Origin: Congzhengia sp045576635
GTDB lineage: Bacteria; Bacillota; Clostridia; UBA1381; UBA9506
NCBI GenBank assembly: GCA_045576635.1
Contig: JAZNGT010000041.1
Coordinates: forward strand, 1-29,078
DNA: 29,078 nt
Reading direction: 5' to 3'
The notes beneath the pieces are model-generated. The model saw only the letters and a program-made list of their open reading frames with translations. It had not been told where the DNA came from and ran no database searches. The position numbers were made by a program, and so were the translations under genes. Below are positions 22,247-29,078 of the stretch, piece by piece (position 1 is the first letter of the stretch; every line of letters begins with the position of its first letter).

Positions 22247-22666
22247 ATGATATTAGAAACCGTAAAAACATATTTTACAGAAAAGTGCCCCGCCTTTTTG
22301 GGTAAAACGGTGGGGGTAAATTACCTCTCGGAGAGCGTGGGAGCAGTTTCGCTTTCGTCTGTCTCGACATCGCCTGTGGTACGACGCTATACAGACGGCG
22401 GTACGCGCGAAAAGTGCGTCATTTTACTTTCTTACCGCACGTATTTCGGAGAAGACGGAGAGGGCGAAAAAAAGGCGGCTGCCTTTTTTGAAGATTTTTC
22501 AAACTGGCTTACAAACAACCGCCACGCATCTTTTCTTTCAGACGGAAAAACCTTTGTGGGATTTTCTCCGCTTTCTGCCCGTACGCTATTAAAAAGCGAC
22601 GCAAAAAGCGCAATTTATGGCATAGAATTTGAATTACAATACGAAAAAAGGAGTGTAAACCGATGA
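22247..22666 (+). CDS. Tail terminator / minor capsid-type protein
   Basis: 139 residues from the ATG at 22247, with AAGGAGG 7 nt upstream; the open frame begins earlier at 22184 inside the previous gene. It is the homologue of the remnant-phage protein at 1369-1779: V-N-Y-L-S-E, P-V-V-R-R-Y-T-D-G-G, a W-L-T helix and a beta-strand ending (Y-G-I-E-F-E-L-Q-Y). It should cap the tail tube at the head-proximal end. Its stop overlaps the tube gene start by 4 bp. Confidence 0.7.
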   Translation: MILETVKTYFTEKCPAFLGKTVGVNYLSESVGAVSLSSVSTSPVVRRYTDGGTREKCVILLSYRTYFGEDGEGEKKAAAFFEDFSNWLTNNRHASFLSDGKTFVGFSPLSARTLLKSDAKSAIYGIEFELQYEKRSVNR

Positions 22667-23154
22667 GCGAAGTGGTAAAAAGAAGCGACAAGGTTGCCTA
22701 TTTCGGCGTAAAAGATGAAAACGGCACCAAGTTTTACAGAATGAAAGGGTTTACTGACATTTCTGTCAGCAAAAACCCCAAAGAATACGCAAGACAGTAC
22801 GTGGACGAGGCATACGAGCGCACCGATGTGGTAGGCTATGCGACTTCGATGTCTTATGGCTTTGATCAACACAAAGGCGATCCCGTACACGACGATATCG
22901 CCTCCATTCACGATTTGGAACTGGTCGGCGCATCTTCTGTAAGAACGATTATCATTCTCGATTTTACAGAAAAGATAAGCGAGAATACATACAAGGCGAG
23001 AAAGCGCGATTTTTCCGTCATTCCCGACGGCGAGGGCGCGTCTTTTGACGCCTACACCTACACCGGCACCTTAAAAACCGCCGGCGAAACCGTGGTGGGT
23101 ACCGCCACATCTGACGACAATTTTGAAACCGTTACATTTTCTGAAAACGCGTAA
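22663..23154 (+). CDS. Major tail tube protein
   Basis: 163 residues, ATG with an AAAAGGAG site 10 nt upstream. It matches the tube protein of the left remnant (862-1350) with shared RMKGFTD, YVDE, DVVGY, SYGFDQHKG, VHDDI and DAYTYTGTLK, and differs mainly at about residues 88-110. It polymerises on the tape measure to form the non-contractile tail. Gene order terminator-tube-Gp15 is the same in both modules. Confidence 0.82.
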   Translation: MSEVVKRSDKVAYFGVKDENGTKFYRMKGFTDISVSKNPKEYARQYVDEAYERTDVVGYATSMSYGFDQHKGDPVHDDIASIHDLELVGASSVRTIIILDFTEKISENTYKARKRDFSVIPDGEGASFDAYTYTGTLKTAGETVVGTATSDDNFETVTFSENA

Positions 23155-23183
23155 GTGAACGGGATACGAAAGTGAGTGTTTTT

Positions 23184-23246
23184 ATGAAAAACGTGGGCAA
23201 GACATATTTTTTTACACGCGAAATGGGTAAGGAGGGCGCAAGATGA
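23184..23246 (+). CDS. Possible 20-codon ORF coupled to Gp15
   Basis: An ATG at 23184 opens 20 codons (K-N-V-G-K-T-Y-F-F-T-R) ending TGA at 23246, overlapping the Gp15 ATG by 4 bp. No strong ribosome-binding site precedes it. It may be a leader peptide, a relic, or chance. The 88-bp gap between tube and Gp15 holds nothing else. Confidence 0.2.
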   Translation: MKNVGKTYFFTREMGKEGAR

Positions 23247-23809
23247 GTTTCTTTACAAACCCCTTACCCAAAAGCATCGCGGTGGAGGGAATTTCTTATC
23301 CCATCCGCACCGATTTTCGCACATGGGTCTCCTTTTATGCGCTCCTTTCGGATGATTCGAAATCGGCAGAGGAAAAAATCCTTTGCCTTTTTCGTCTCGT
23401 TTTTTTAAAAAAAGAACTTCCCAAAGATTTCGGTAAGACGATGGACGCGCTTCTTTTGTTTTACGCAGGCGGAGAAACAAAAAACCGAAAGAAAAGCACC
23501 AAACAAGGCGACGCAATTTTCAGTTTAACACACGATGCGCCTTATATTTATGCTGCTGTTTTGTCGCAGTACGGGGTGGATTTAACGCGAGAAAATCCGC
23601 ACTGGCACTTATTTTTAGCGATGCTTTCCGGTCTTTCGGGCACGCACAAACTGTTTGACATTGTAAAGTGGCGTAGCGTGAATTTATCTGACATAAAAGA
23701 CACAAAAAAACGCGCGTTTTACCGAAAAATGAAAGCGCTTTACCGCCTGCCGGACGGAAAAGATGCAGGCGGCGAAAAAGTTGCGGACGCGCTTTCTACA
23801 CTTATGTGA
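23243..23809 (+). CDS. Phage Gp15-like tail protein
   Basis: 188 residues, ATG with AAGGAGG 8 nt upstream. It is the homologue of the left-remnant protein at 201-797, sharing T-D-F-R-T-W, D-A-P-Y-I-Y-A-A, Q-Y-G-V-D-L-T, W-R-S-V-N-L-S-D-I-K-D, Y-R-x-M-K and Y-R-L-P-D. Its place between tail tube and tape measure is that of Listeria A118 Gp15, considered a tail-assembly protein. The left module has a further DUF6673-like gene after it; here the tape measure follows directly. Confidence 0.82.
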   Translation: MSFFTNPLPKSIAVEGISYPIRTDFRTWVSFYALLSDDSKSAEEKILCLFRLVFLKKELPKDFGKTMDALLLFYAGGETKNRKKSTKQGDAIFSLTHDAPYIYAAVLSQYGVDLTRENPHWHLFLAMLSGLSGTHKLFDIVKWRSVNLSDIKDTKKRAFYRKMKALYRLPDGKDAGGEKVADALSTLM

Positions 23810-23825
23810 CAAGAGGTGAAAACGA

Positions 23826-25190
23826 TTGAAAAATGAAAATCATATAACGTACGATATCAAAAAAAGCGCACTTTCCGTATTGGAAAAGTTGGGCCTTTCC
23901 CACGAGGCGTATTACGAAAAACTTACGAAACTGCGCGACAAATACCTTTCTGAAGACGAACAGGCGTGGTTTTCTTCGACAAAAGAAATTTTCAAATTCC
24001 GTGAAAAAGCGGCGCTCGAAGAAGAAAAGCAGTTAAAACGTGCGCACACGATGGGGGTTATAAGCGAAGAAGAGTACTACGGAAAACTTGCCGAGTGCCG
24101 CGATAAGCACCTGCAAAAAGGCACAGACCTCTGGTGGCGCTACACCGAAGAAATCCGCGATTTTAACGTAGAAAAGATAAAAGATGCGTACAAAGAAATC
24201 GGCACATACGCAGACGAAACGCTTTTAGATATCATAAAAAAGCAGGAAAAACTTTACGATTCGTTAAAGCGCACAACGCGCCTTTTTGATACCGTAACGG
24301 TTGAAAATTTTTATGAAAACGGCGGTGCGACGACGTTTACCGCACTCCGCAATTTAGATAAAGACAATTTATTTTTAAAAGAATACGCTGACAGAATCTC
24401 CGCTCTCACGAAGCGCTTAAAAGAGTTCGGCGTAGAAAAGGAAGTTGCGTCAAATCTTTACGATACGCTTCTTTCATCTGATCCGCGTGAGGCGTCAGCG
24501 TTTGCAGACGCTTTAAATCGCGCCACAGACGGCGAATTCAGGGAGTACTTTAAAGATTATAAAGAACAACTTTCTCTTTTAGATACGGTCTCTAAAAATC
24601 CGTTCCGTGAAGAGTGGCAAAGCGCGGCAGAGGGGCTCGAAAAAACGGCAGAAGAGGCGTTTAATCGCATAGGACTTTCCGCACCCGAGACGTTTTCAGG
24701 GATAGGAAAGGCGGCAGGTGATAACTTTTCGCGCTCATTCGTGGAGTCGCTTTCCGCACTTTTAGATAAAGAAAGCGACGAGGGCGCAATCGGCGCAGCC
24801 TTAAACGAAGCGGTTTTGGGCGGAACATTTTCCGACGCTTCAAAGACTGCGGCAGAGGAGATGACCGAGGCGCTAAAAAGTGCGGGATTTACCGTTCCCG
24901 ACACGTTTTTTGAAATCGGAAAAACGTCGTTTTCGGAGTTTAAAGACGGCTTTTTGCTGGACTTGGATGCTTTGGTGGAAAATGTGAAAACAAGGATTTC
25001 GGGTGCGATGCAGGAAACGTTTCGCGGTGCTTTGGAGGGTGTCTCTTTTTCTTCCGCAGGCGGTGCGCAGACGGTATCGCGCGTCTTTTCGCCGACGTAT
25101 CACCTGTACGGCAGCGGTGAAACGGATACAGAGCGCATCCGTGCGCTAAAAGCACATTCCGAGCGCGAACGCATGGCAGGAGGGTACTAA
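23826..25190 (+). CDS. Tape measure protein (unusually short)
   Basis: 454 residues with a TTG start at 23826 after GAGGTG; the nearby ATG is out of frame. The protein is almost wholly helical and charged, with Lys/Glu-rich coiled-coil segments over residues 1-270. Gly/Ala/Ser-rich amphipathic repeats follow (G-L-S-A-P-E-T-F-S-G-I-G-K-A-A, A-G-F-T-V-P-D-T-F-F-E-I-G-K). No transmembrane segment or hydrolase domain is seen. The C-terminus (S-P-T-Y-H-L-Y-G, then a basic helix) and the position between Gp15 and Dit identify it as the tape measure, which sets tail length. Related phages have tape measures of 1000 or more residues. The gene ends directly at the next start. Confidence 0.7.
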   Translation: MKNENHITYDIKKSALSVLEKLGLSHEAYYEKLTKLRDKYLSEDEQAWFSSTKEIFKFREKAALEEEKQLKRAHTMGVISEEEYYGKLAECRDKHLQKGTDLWWRYTEEIRDFNVEKIKDAYKEIGTYADETLLDIIKKQEKLYDSLKRTTRLFDTVTVENFYENGGATTFTALRNLDKDNLFLKEYADRISALTKRLKEFGVEKEVASNLYDTLLSSDPREASAFADALNRATDGEFREYFKDYKEQLSLLDTVSKNPFREEWQSAAEGLEKTAEEAFNRIGLSAPETFSGIGKAAGDNFSRSFVESLSALLDKESDEGAIGAALNEAVLGGTFSDASKTAAEEMTEALKSAGFTVPDTFFEIGKTSFSEFKDGFLLDLDALVENVKTRISGAMQETFRGALEGVSFSSAGGAQTVSRVFSPTYHLYGSGETDTERIRALKAHSERERMAGGY

Positions 25191-26033
25191 ATGATACTTA
25201 TATTTGAAAACGAATTCGGCACCGTAAAGTTTTCGGGTACGGGCGCCGATTTAAACTGGCACATCAAGGAAATTACGGGGCTCGGGTACCCCGAAAAAAG
25301 TTATACATATCATGCGTTTCCGGGCGTTCCCGGCCACTCTGCAAAAGACGAAATCATACATGCGCGCACCGTTACGGTAAGCGTGGATATCCCGAAAAAT
25401 GCTTCAGTTACGGCAACGCGGGGCGCAAAAATTTTGTCGCACGATGGCGTGTTATCCATTCTTACCAAGAATAAAAAGCGATGCATAAATGTGCGCACCG
25501 TATCGTTTACAAAAGCCGAAAGAAAAGAAAACATCACGCAGGCGGTGGTGCAGTTTGAGGCAGATAATCCCTACTTTTTTGACGAAACGGAAAAAAACGT
25601 AACAGTCGCACAAAGGGGCGCGCTGCTTTCTTCGCCTTTTGTACTTCCGACTGTGTTTTCCGAGCGCAAAACCGAGGCGGATATTGTGATAACGGGCGAT
25701 ACGGATTCAGAACCGAAACTTTTAATTCGTGGCACAGGTATAAAACATACCAATAGCACAAACGAACTCTTAATCAGGAACGAAACGACAAACGGTTTTA
25801 TCAAACTTTTGTATTTGCCCAAAAAAGACGAGACAATTACGATAGATATCGGTTTAAGAAGTATCACATCCGACAAGGCGGGCGACTTGTTTTACGCACT
25901 TTCCGACGATACATCGCTCTCGGGCTTTGTTTTAGCGCGCGGAAACAATCATATTGCGGTCAAAACGGGAGCAGAAAGCGTGTATCTTTTTGTGACGTAC
26001 CGCAATAACTACGGGGAGGCAATGTATGAATGA
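25191..26033 (+). CDS. Distal tail protein (Dit)
   Basis: 280 residues, ATG directly after the tape-measure stop, with AGGAGG 8 nt upstream. The N-terminal region is beta-rich, with W-H-I-K-E-I-T-G-L-G-Y and, near residues 40-60, the P-G-V-P-G-H-S-A-K-D segment. The following D-N-P-Y-F-F is a well-known Dit-family motif, the turn before the C-terminal galectin-like domain. Dit hexamers form the hub below the tail tube and carry the baseplate. It overlaps the next gene by 8 bp. Confidence 0.85.
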   Translation: MILIFENEFGTVKFSGTGADLNWHIKEITGLGYPEKSYTYHAFPGVPGHSAKDEIIHARTVTVSVDIPKNASVTATRGAKILSHDGVLSILTKNKKRCINVRTVSFTKAERKENITQAVVQFEADNPYFFDETEKNVTVAQRGALLSSPFVLPTVFSERKTEADIVITGDTDSEPKLLIRGTGIKHTNSTNELLIRNETTNGFIKLLYLPKKDETITIDIGLRSITSDKAGDLFYALSDDTSLSGFVLARGNNHIAVKTGAESVYLFVTYRNNYGEAMYE

Positions 26034-27174
26034 TATTAGAATTTACGATTTTTCGTTTCGCCTTCTCTATATTGTGCACAACGTAAAATCGGCGTATTGG
26101 AGCCTTTCTTATAACGATATCGGCACGTTCGAGGGCGTATTTTTAAAAGATGATAAACTCATAGACGTCTTATTTTCAAACGACCATCTGATTCTGGCGC
26201 AGGGAAACCTCAAAGCAATCGTCACGGGCAAGAGGCTCGAAAAAACTGTCACCATCTACGGAAGAACGCCGAACTGGATTTTAACGCGCCGTGTGGTAAA
26301 GCCGTTTTCGGCGACTTTGTTAAAACAAAGTGGCGCAATTTCTGACACGTCTTTACAAAGTGTTTCTGGGTATCTTTTGGGCGAGACGTTTTCGGACGTA
26401 CCCGAATTTTCGGTTACCGTCCCCGATGATATTGATGCTTCTGCATTCGAAAAGGAGAACATCGGAACGTTTTTTGACGCTATAAAAGACGGGATTTCGC
26501 CACTGGGACTTGGGCACGAAGTAAGGCTTTTAATCCCTGAAAAAAAGTGGGAACTTCGCATTTTTAAGGGAAGAGAACGCGCCAAAATCTTATCGCACGA
26601 AAACCGCAACTTTAAAGACGTTACGCTTTCGGAGGATATGCAAAACGCTTTTACTTCGGGGTTTTACAAAAAAGAACTTCAAAACCTCGGAAAGTGGAAC
26701 CCGAATAAAGACACATTCCCCACGCCCGAAAAACAAAAATACGGAAGTTACTACACTGTGTCCTACGAAAAGGATGCTGCCCAAAACGCCGCCTACCCCG
26801 ATGGCGCGTACATCGTTTCGGCTGACGAAAAAACGGGCGCGTTTTCTGTGTATTCTGAACTTCCTGTGCTCTATTCGTACCTTGCGGGAGAAAAAACGGG
26901 CATTTACCGCTTTGACACGGTGCTTTCCACTGCATCGGAACAAGAGGCAAAAAACGCACTGTTTCTGTGTAACAAGCAAGGCAAAGTTTCAGGCGATGCG
27001 GTGGGGATTGCCTACGGCAAGGATTACGAGTTGGGAGACACGTTCCGCGTTCGTGTAAACGTGGGAACAAAAACGCGCGCGGTCAAAAAGATGGTAGACG
27101 GCGTAGACCTTTTCACAGAGTCAGGTCAAACGGGCGAAACAATCAGATTCAAGGAGGAAGAACATGGCATATAA
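26026..27174 (+). CDS. Tail hub protein, ReqiPepy6 Gp37-like (Tal slot)
   Basis: 382 residues, ATG with GGGGAGG upstream. The start M-N-D-I-R-I-Y-D-F-S-F and the early W-S-L-S-Y-N-D-I-G-T-F-E pattern match the siphovirus Gp37-like family, which occupies the tail-associated lysin (Tal) position beneath Dit. G-R-T-P-N-W-I-L-T-R-R follows near residue 80. The protein is beta-rich with no visible peptidase or lysozyme motif, so it is likely a structural hub only. It overlaps the next gene by 11 bp. Confidence 0.75.
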   Translation: MNDIRIYDFSFRLLYIVHNVKSAYWSLSYNDIGTFEGVFLKDDKLIDVLFSNDHLILAQGNLKAIVTGKRLEKTVTIYGRTPNWILTRRVVKPFSATLLKQSGAISDTSLQSVSGYLLGETFSDVPEFSVTVPDDIDASAFEKENIGTFFDAIKDGISPLGLGHEVRLLIPEKKWELRIFKGRERAKILSHENRNFKDVTLSEDMQNAFTSGFYKKELQNLGKWNPNKDTFPTPEKQKYGSYYTVSYEKDAAQNAAYPDGAYIVSADEKTGAFSVYSELPVLYSYLAGEKTGIYRFDTVLSTASEQEAKNALFLCNKQGKVSGDAVGIAYGKDYELGDTFRVRVNVGTKTRAVKKMVDGVDLFTESGQTGETIRFKEEEHGI

Positions 27175-28069
27175 GTTTACGTTTGCCGATAACGGCATAT
27201 ACGGCGCATCTGATATCAACAAAATTACAAGCCGACTGGTAACAAAAGGTGTAGGAGATAGTTTCAAAGACGGTATGCCGTACAATTTATCGTCACTTAA
27301 CGAAATTGGCGCACGCCTTTACACATCGGGCGCCGTTCCCGAAACAGTAAACACCTTAAAGGTGGCAAAAAGGGGGAGCGATACGGTTACAATTTCACCC
27401 GGTGTGGCGTTTTTTCAAGACGGCGCGGTGATCGAAATCTTATCGGGCGGTGAAACGCTTTCCTTTACCGCAGGCAAGAAAAACTACGTGTACTTAAAAA
27501 ACGATCTGGAAAACACAAACACGTGCTATCCTGCATGTACCGAAAGCGCACCTACGGGAGACTTTGTATCTCTTGCCGAAATCGAAACTGACGGCACAAT
27601 CACGGACACCCGTACCTACGCAAAGGGAAAAGTTCCGGGGTATGCGTCAGATGCATTCTGCGTTTTAAAAATTGAGGATACCTACCACGTGGCGCTTACA
27701 AATAACAGCGGAAACATGGGTACAGCAACCTTTACCAAGACCTATGACGTCGGCAATCATCATTGCTCTTTTCTTATGTCACAGGGAAAAGGGGAGTGGA
27801 CGCAGTATTACACCTATCAGAACGGATATCTGGGAATTTATAACTTTTCAGATAACTCGCATTTTTCCTATTACACGGCAAATAACGATGCAAGTTATGT
27901 CAAAAACAAACTTTGCCTTCACAAAAGCGGAAATGGGTCCAGAACACTTCTTATTATGGCAGATGTTACCTTTCAAGACGGTATTTTAACGCTTTCTGTT
28001 ACCTGCACTGAAGAGTATACCTCGTACGCAAATACATACGATATTCCCATTACGCTCTATCTCTTTTAA
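27164..28069 (+). CDS. Baseplate / tail fibre protein
   Basis: 301 residues, ATG with AAGGAGG 8 nt upstream. The N-terminal half, with A-D-N-G-I-Y-G-A-S-D-I-N and later V-S-P-G-x-A-F-type strands (I-S-P-G-V-A-F-F-Q-D-G), resembles baseplate and fibre-base proteins. The C-terminal half, from about residue 170, is aromatic and Asn/Tyr/Ser-rich (W-T-Q-Y-Y-T-Y-Q-N-G-Y, S-H-F-S-Y-Y-T), typical of carbohydrate-facing surfaces. It may carry receptor contact together with the two downstream proteins. No exact family is recognised. Confidence 0.6.
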   Translation: MAYKFTFADNGIYGASDINKITSRLVTKGVGDSFKDGMPYNLSSLNEIGARLYTSGAVPETVNTLKVAKRGSDTVTISPGVAFFQDGAVIEILSGGETLSFTAGKKNYVYLKNDLENTNTCYPACTESAPTGDFVSLAEIETDGTITDTRTYAKGKVPGYASDAFCVLKIEDTYHVALTNNSGNMGTATFTKTYDVGNHHCSFLMSQGKGEWTQYYTYQNGYLGIYNFSDNSHFSYYTANNDASYVKNKLCLHKSGNGSRTLLIMADVTFQDGILTLSVTCTEEYTSYANTYDIPITLYLF

Positions 28070-28081
28070 GGGGGGACTTTT

Positions 28082-28603
28082 TTGAAAACATATCCATTAC
28101 ACATAGATTTAAATGAGCCCGCGCTTTTGTCTTCCGACATGACGTTTGTGTCGGGCGACGTAGGCGCATACACGCTTTCTGTCACGTTTTCTGAAGGCGG
28201 AAAACCGCTTGACATCTCGCCTTATTATTTTTCTGTAAAGGCGCGCCGTGCCGACGGATGCACACTTTCCCAGGGCGGAAACATCGTGGACGGAAAAGCG
28301 GTTATTGCGCTGAATAACGACATCTATCAAGTTCCCGGAGAACTCTGTTTAGAACTTGCGCTTTCTGACAGCCTCGGCAAGTACATCACCACAAAAATCG
28401 TTCTTGCCACCGTGTTAGAGGGCATCGGCGAAACCGACGAAACCAAAGGAAACACATCTTCTGTGTATGTCACACTTCTTTCTGAAATAAACAATAGACT
28501 GGAGCGTGCAACCACAATTTTAAACAGTGTGGGCGATATCGAAACTGCGCTTGATACCATTCTTTCCATTCAAAAAAAACTGATTGGAGGTAGCGCTAAA
28601 TGA
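28082..28603 (+). CDS. Baseplate upper protein, BppU N-domain
   Basis: 173 residues, TTG start after GGGGGG. The N-terminal about 115 residues, with F-V-S-G-D-V-G-A-Y-T-L-S-V-T-F, P-L-D-I-S-P-Y-Y-F-S-V-K and Y-Q-V-P-G-E-L-C-L-E-L-A-L, match the BppU N-terminal domain of lactococcal and other Firmicute siphophages. A helical C-terminal stretch (residues 125-170, I-N-N-R-L-E-R-A) can trimerise. BppU links the Dit ring to receptor-binding proteins. It overlaps the LRR gene by 4 bp (ATGA), so that protein is its natural partner. Confidence 0.8.
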   Translation: MKTYPLHIDLNEPALLSSDMTFVSGDVGAYTLSVTFSEGGKPLDISPYYFSVKARRADGCTLSQGGNIVDGKAVIALNNDIYQVPGELCLELALSDSLGKYITTKIVLATVLEGIGETDETKGNTSSVYVTLLSEINNRLERATTILNSVGDIETALDTILSIQKKLIGGSAK

Positions 28604-29078
28604 CAGTTGCAGAAAAATTGGCTATCGTAGCGGAAAATGAGCAAAAGGTGTTCGATGCGGGAAGACAATATGCAAAAGAGAAAGAACTCTATGTAAATAC
28701 ATCAAAAATTACGTATTTTGACTATTTTTGTTACAACCACAGTTTGTTATGCATTGTAGATAAATTAGATACAAGAAACGGCGTAACATTTAGTCATATG
28801 TTTGAGGACAGTTACAATTTAGAAACGATACCGCAGTTAGACACCGGTAAGGGTACTGATTTTAGTTATATGTTTAATCGCTGTGAAAACCTAACAAATA
28901 TACCACAGTTAAATACGAGCAATGGAACAAAGTTTACGTATATGTTTCATCTTTGTACGGAACTCGAAAGCATACCGCCACTGGATACAAGTAAGGGCAC
29001 AAGTTTTTACGATATGTTTAATCGTTGCCGCAAACTAAAAACAATACCGTCGTTGGATTTGAGTAATTGTTACAGCCC
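28600..29078 (+). CDS. BspA-like leucine-rich-repeat tail protein (partial)
   Basis: About 159 residues are visible; the frame runs off the window end. After a helical N-terminus (T-V-A-E-K-L-A-I-V-A-E-N-E-Q-K-V) and a Y-F-D-Y-F-C-Y-N-H start cap, 24-residue units repeat: M-F-x-x-C-x-x-L-x-x-I-P-x-L-(D/N)-T-S-x-G-T-x-F-x-Y. At least four are visible, from about residue 67 on. This is the BspA/DUF285-type LRR, known from surface proteins that bind host or bacterial ligands. Its place after BppU, with a 4-bp overlap, suggests a receptor-binding tail protein. The number of repeats and any C-terminal domain lie outside the window. Confidence 0.75.
   Translation, partial: MTVAEKLAIVAENEQKVFDAGRQYAKEKELYVNTSKITYFDYFCYNHSLLCIVDKLDTRNGVTFSHMFEDSYNLETIPQLDTGKGTDFSYMFNRCENLTNIPQLNTSNGTKFTYMFHLCTELESIPPLDTSKGTSFYDMFNRCRKLKTIPSLDLSNCYS

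Larger units (their letters stand above)
12283..29078 (+). mobile_element. Prophage, siphovirus type (right end outside window)
   Basis: A serine recombinase, repressor switch, short early operon, terminase, head, connector, tail and baseplate genes follow in canonical order. The frames are open and overlap closely, so the visible part looks intact. Lysis genes and the right attachment site must lie beyond 29078. The left boundary is uncertain: from the repressor rightward the DNA is visibly richer in GCGC-type words than the recombinase gene, so the phage proper could begin near 14150 with the recombinase acquired separately. No attachment-site repeat could be identified. Confidence 0.8.

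Noticed and set aside
28800..29078. 72-bp periodic sequence that could look like a repeat array or CRISPR
   Set aside because: The period equals 24 codons, the frame is open throughout and the units encode LRR motifs; there are no spacer-like unique segments.

Overview
The window suggests a low-GC Firmicute of the class Clostridia. Shine-Dalgarno sites are strong (AGGAGG, GGAGG), promoters are sigma-A type, one exported protein carries S-layer homology domains, and nearly all phage genes match families typical of clostridial siphophages. I see no rRNA, tRNA or CRISPR array. Everything here is read by eye without database searches.

Layout. (1) Positions 1-2575, minus strand: the remnant of a siphovirus prophage. 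A late-gene regulator is followed almost directly by tail-terminator, tail-tube, Gp15 and one more tail gene. The terminase-to-connector block is missing, and 1780-2188 looks like the deletion scar. (2) 2576-4446: accessory genes. These are a small HTH/membrane/Cys-motif protein, a small SHOCT-like protein gene, and a decayed GIY-YIG-like gene preceded by a 13-bp inverted repeat. (3) 4572-10204: a chromosomal-type operon of membrane-fusion protein, MacB-type ABC ATPase, FtsX/MacB permease and an exported SLH-domain protein. (4) 10338-11876: a self-contained AAA/DUF4143 ATPase gene with a consensus promoter and its own terminator. (5) 11996-14150: a second SHOCT-like gene, a near-duplicate of the first, divergent from a large serine recombinase that ends in a bidirectional terminator. 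(6) 14205-29078, running off the right end: a compact siphophage genome. It holds a LexA/CI-type repressor with a four-operator switch, five small early genes including a RepO-like protein and a sigma-like late regulator, a probable late promoter, TerS, TerL, portal, scaffold, capsid, connectors, tail terminator, tube, Gp15, a very short tape measure, Dit, a Tal/Gp37-like protein, a baseplate protein, BppU, and a BspA-like leucine-rich-repeat protein cut by the window edge.

How it works together. The repressor controls divergent promoters. The early operon ends in a sigma-region-4-like regulator that probably activates the promoter in front of the terminase. Packaging, head, connector, tail and baseplate genes then follow in one tightly overlapping operon.

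Most interesting signal. Between scaffold and capsid lies a 287-nt non-coding stretch that folds, by direct complementarity, into a nested multi-branched structure. Its closing stem recurs at 14161-14203 as a minimal hairpin. The two copies share 17 nt on the left and 14 nt on the right, while the outermost base pairs differ in sequence but stay complementary. This is a candidate undescribed structured RNA or hairpin-ended element. A smaller structured leader precedes the scaffold gene.
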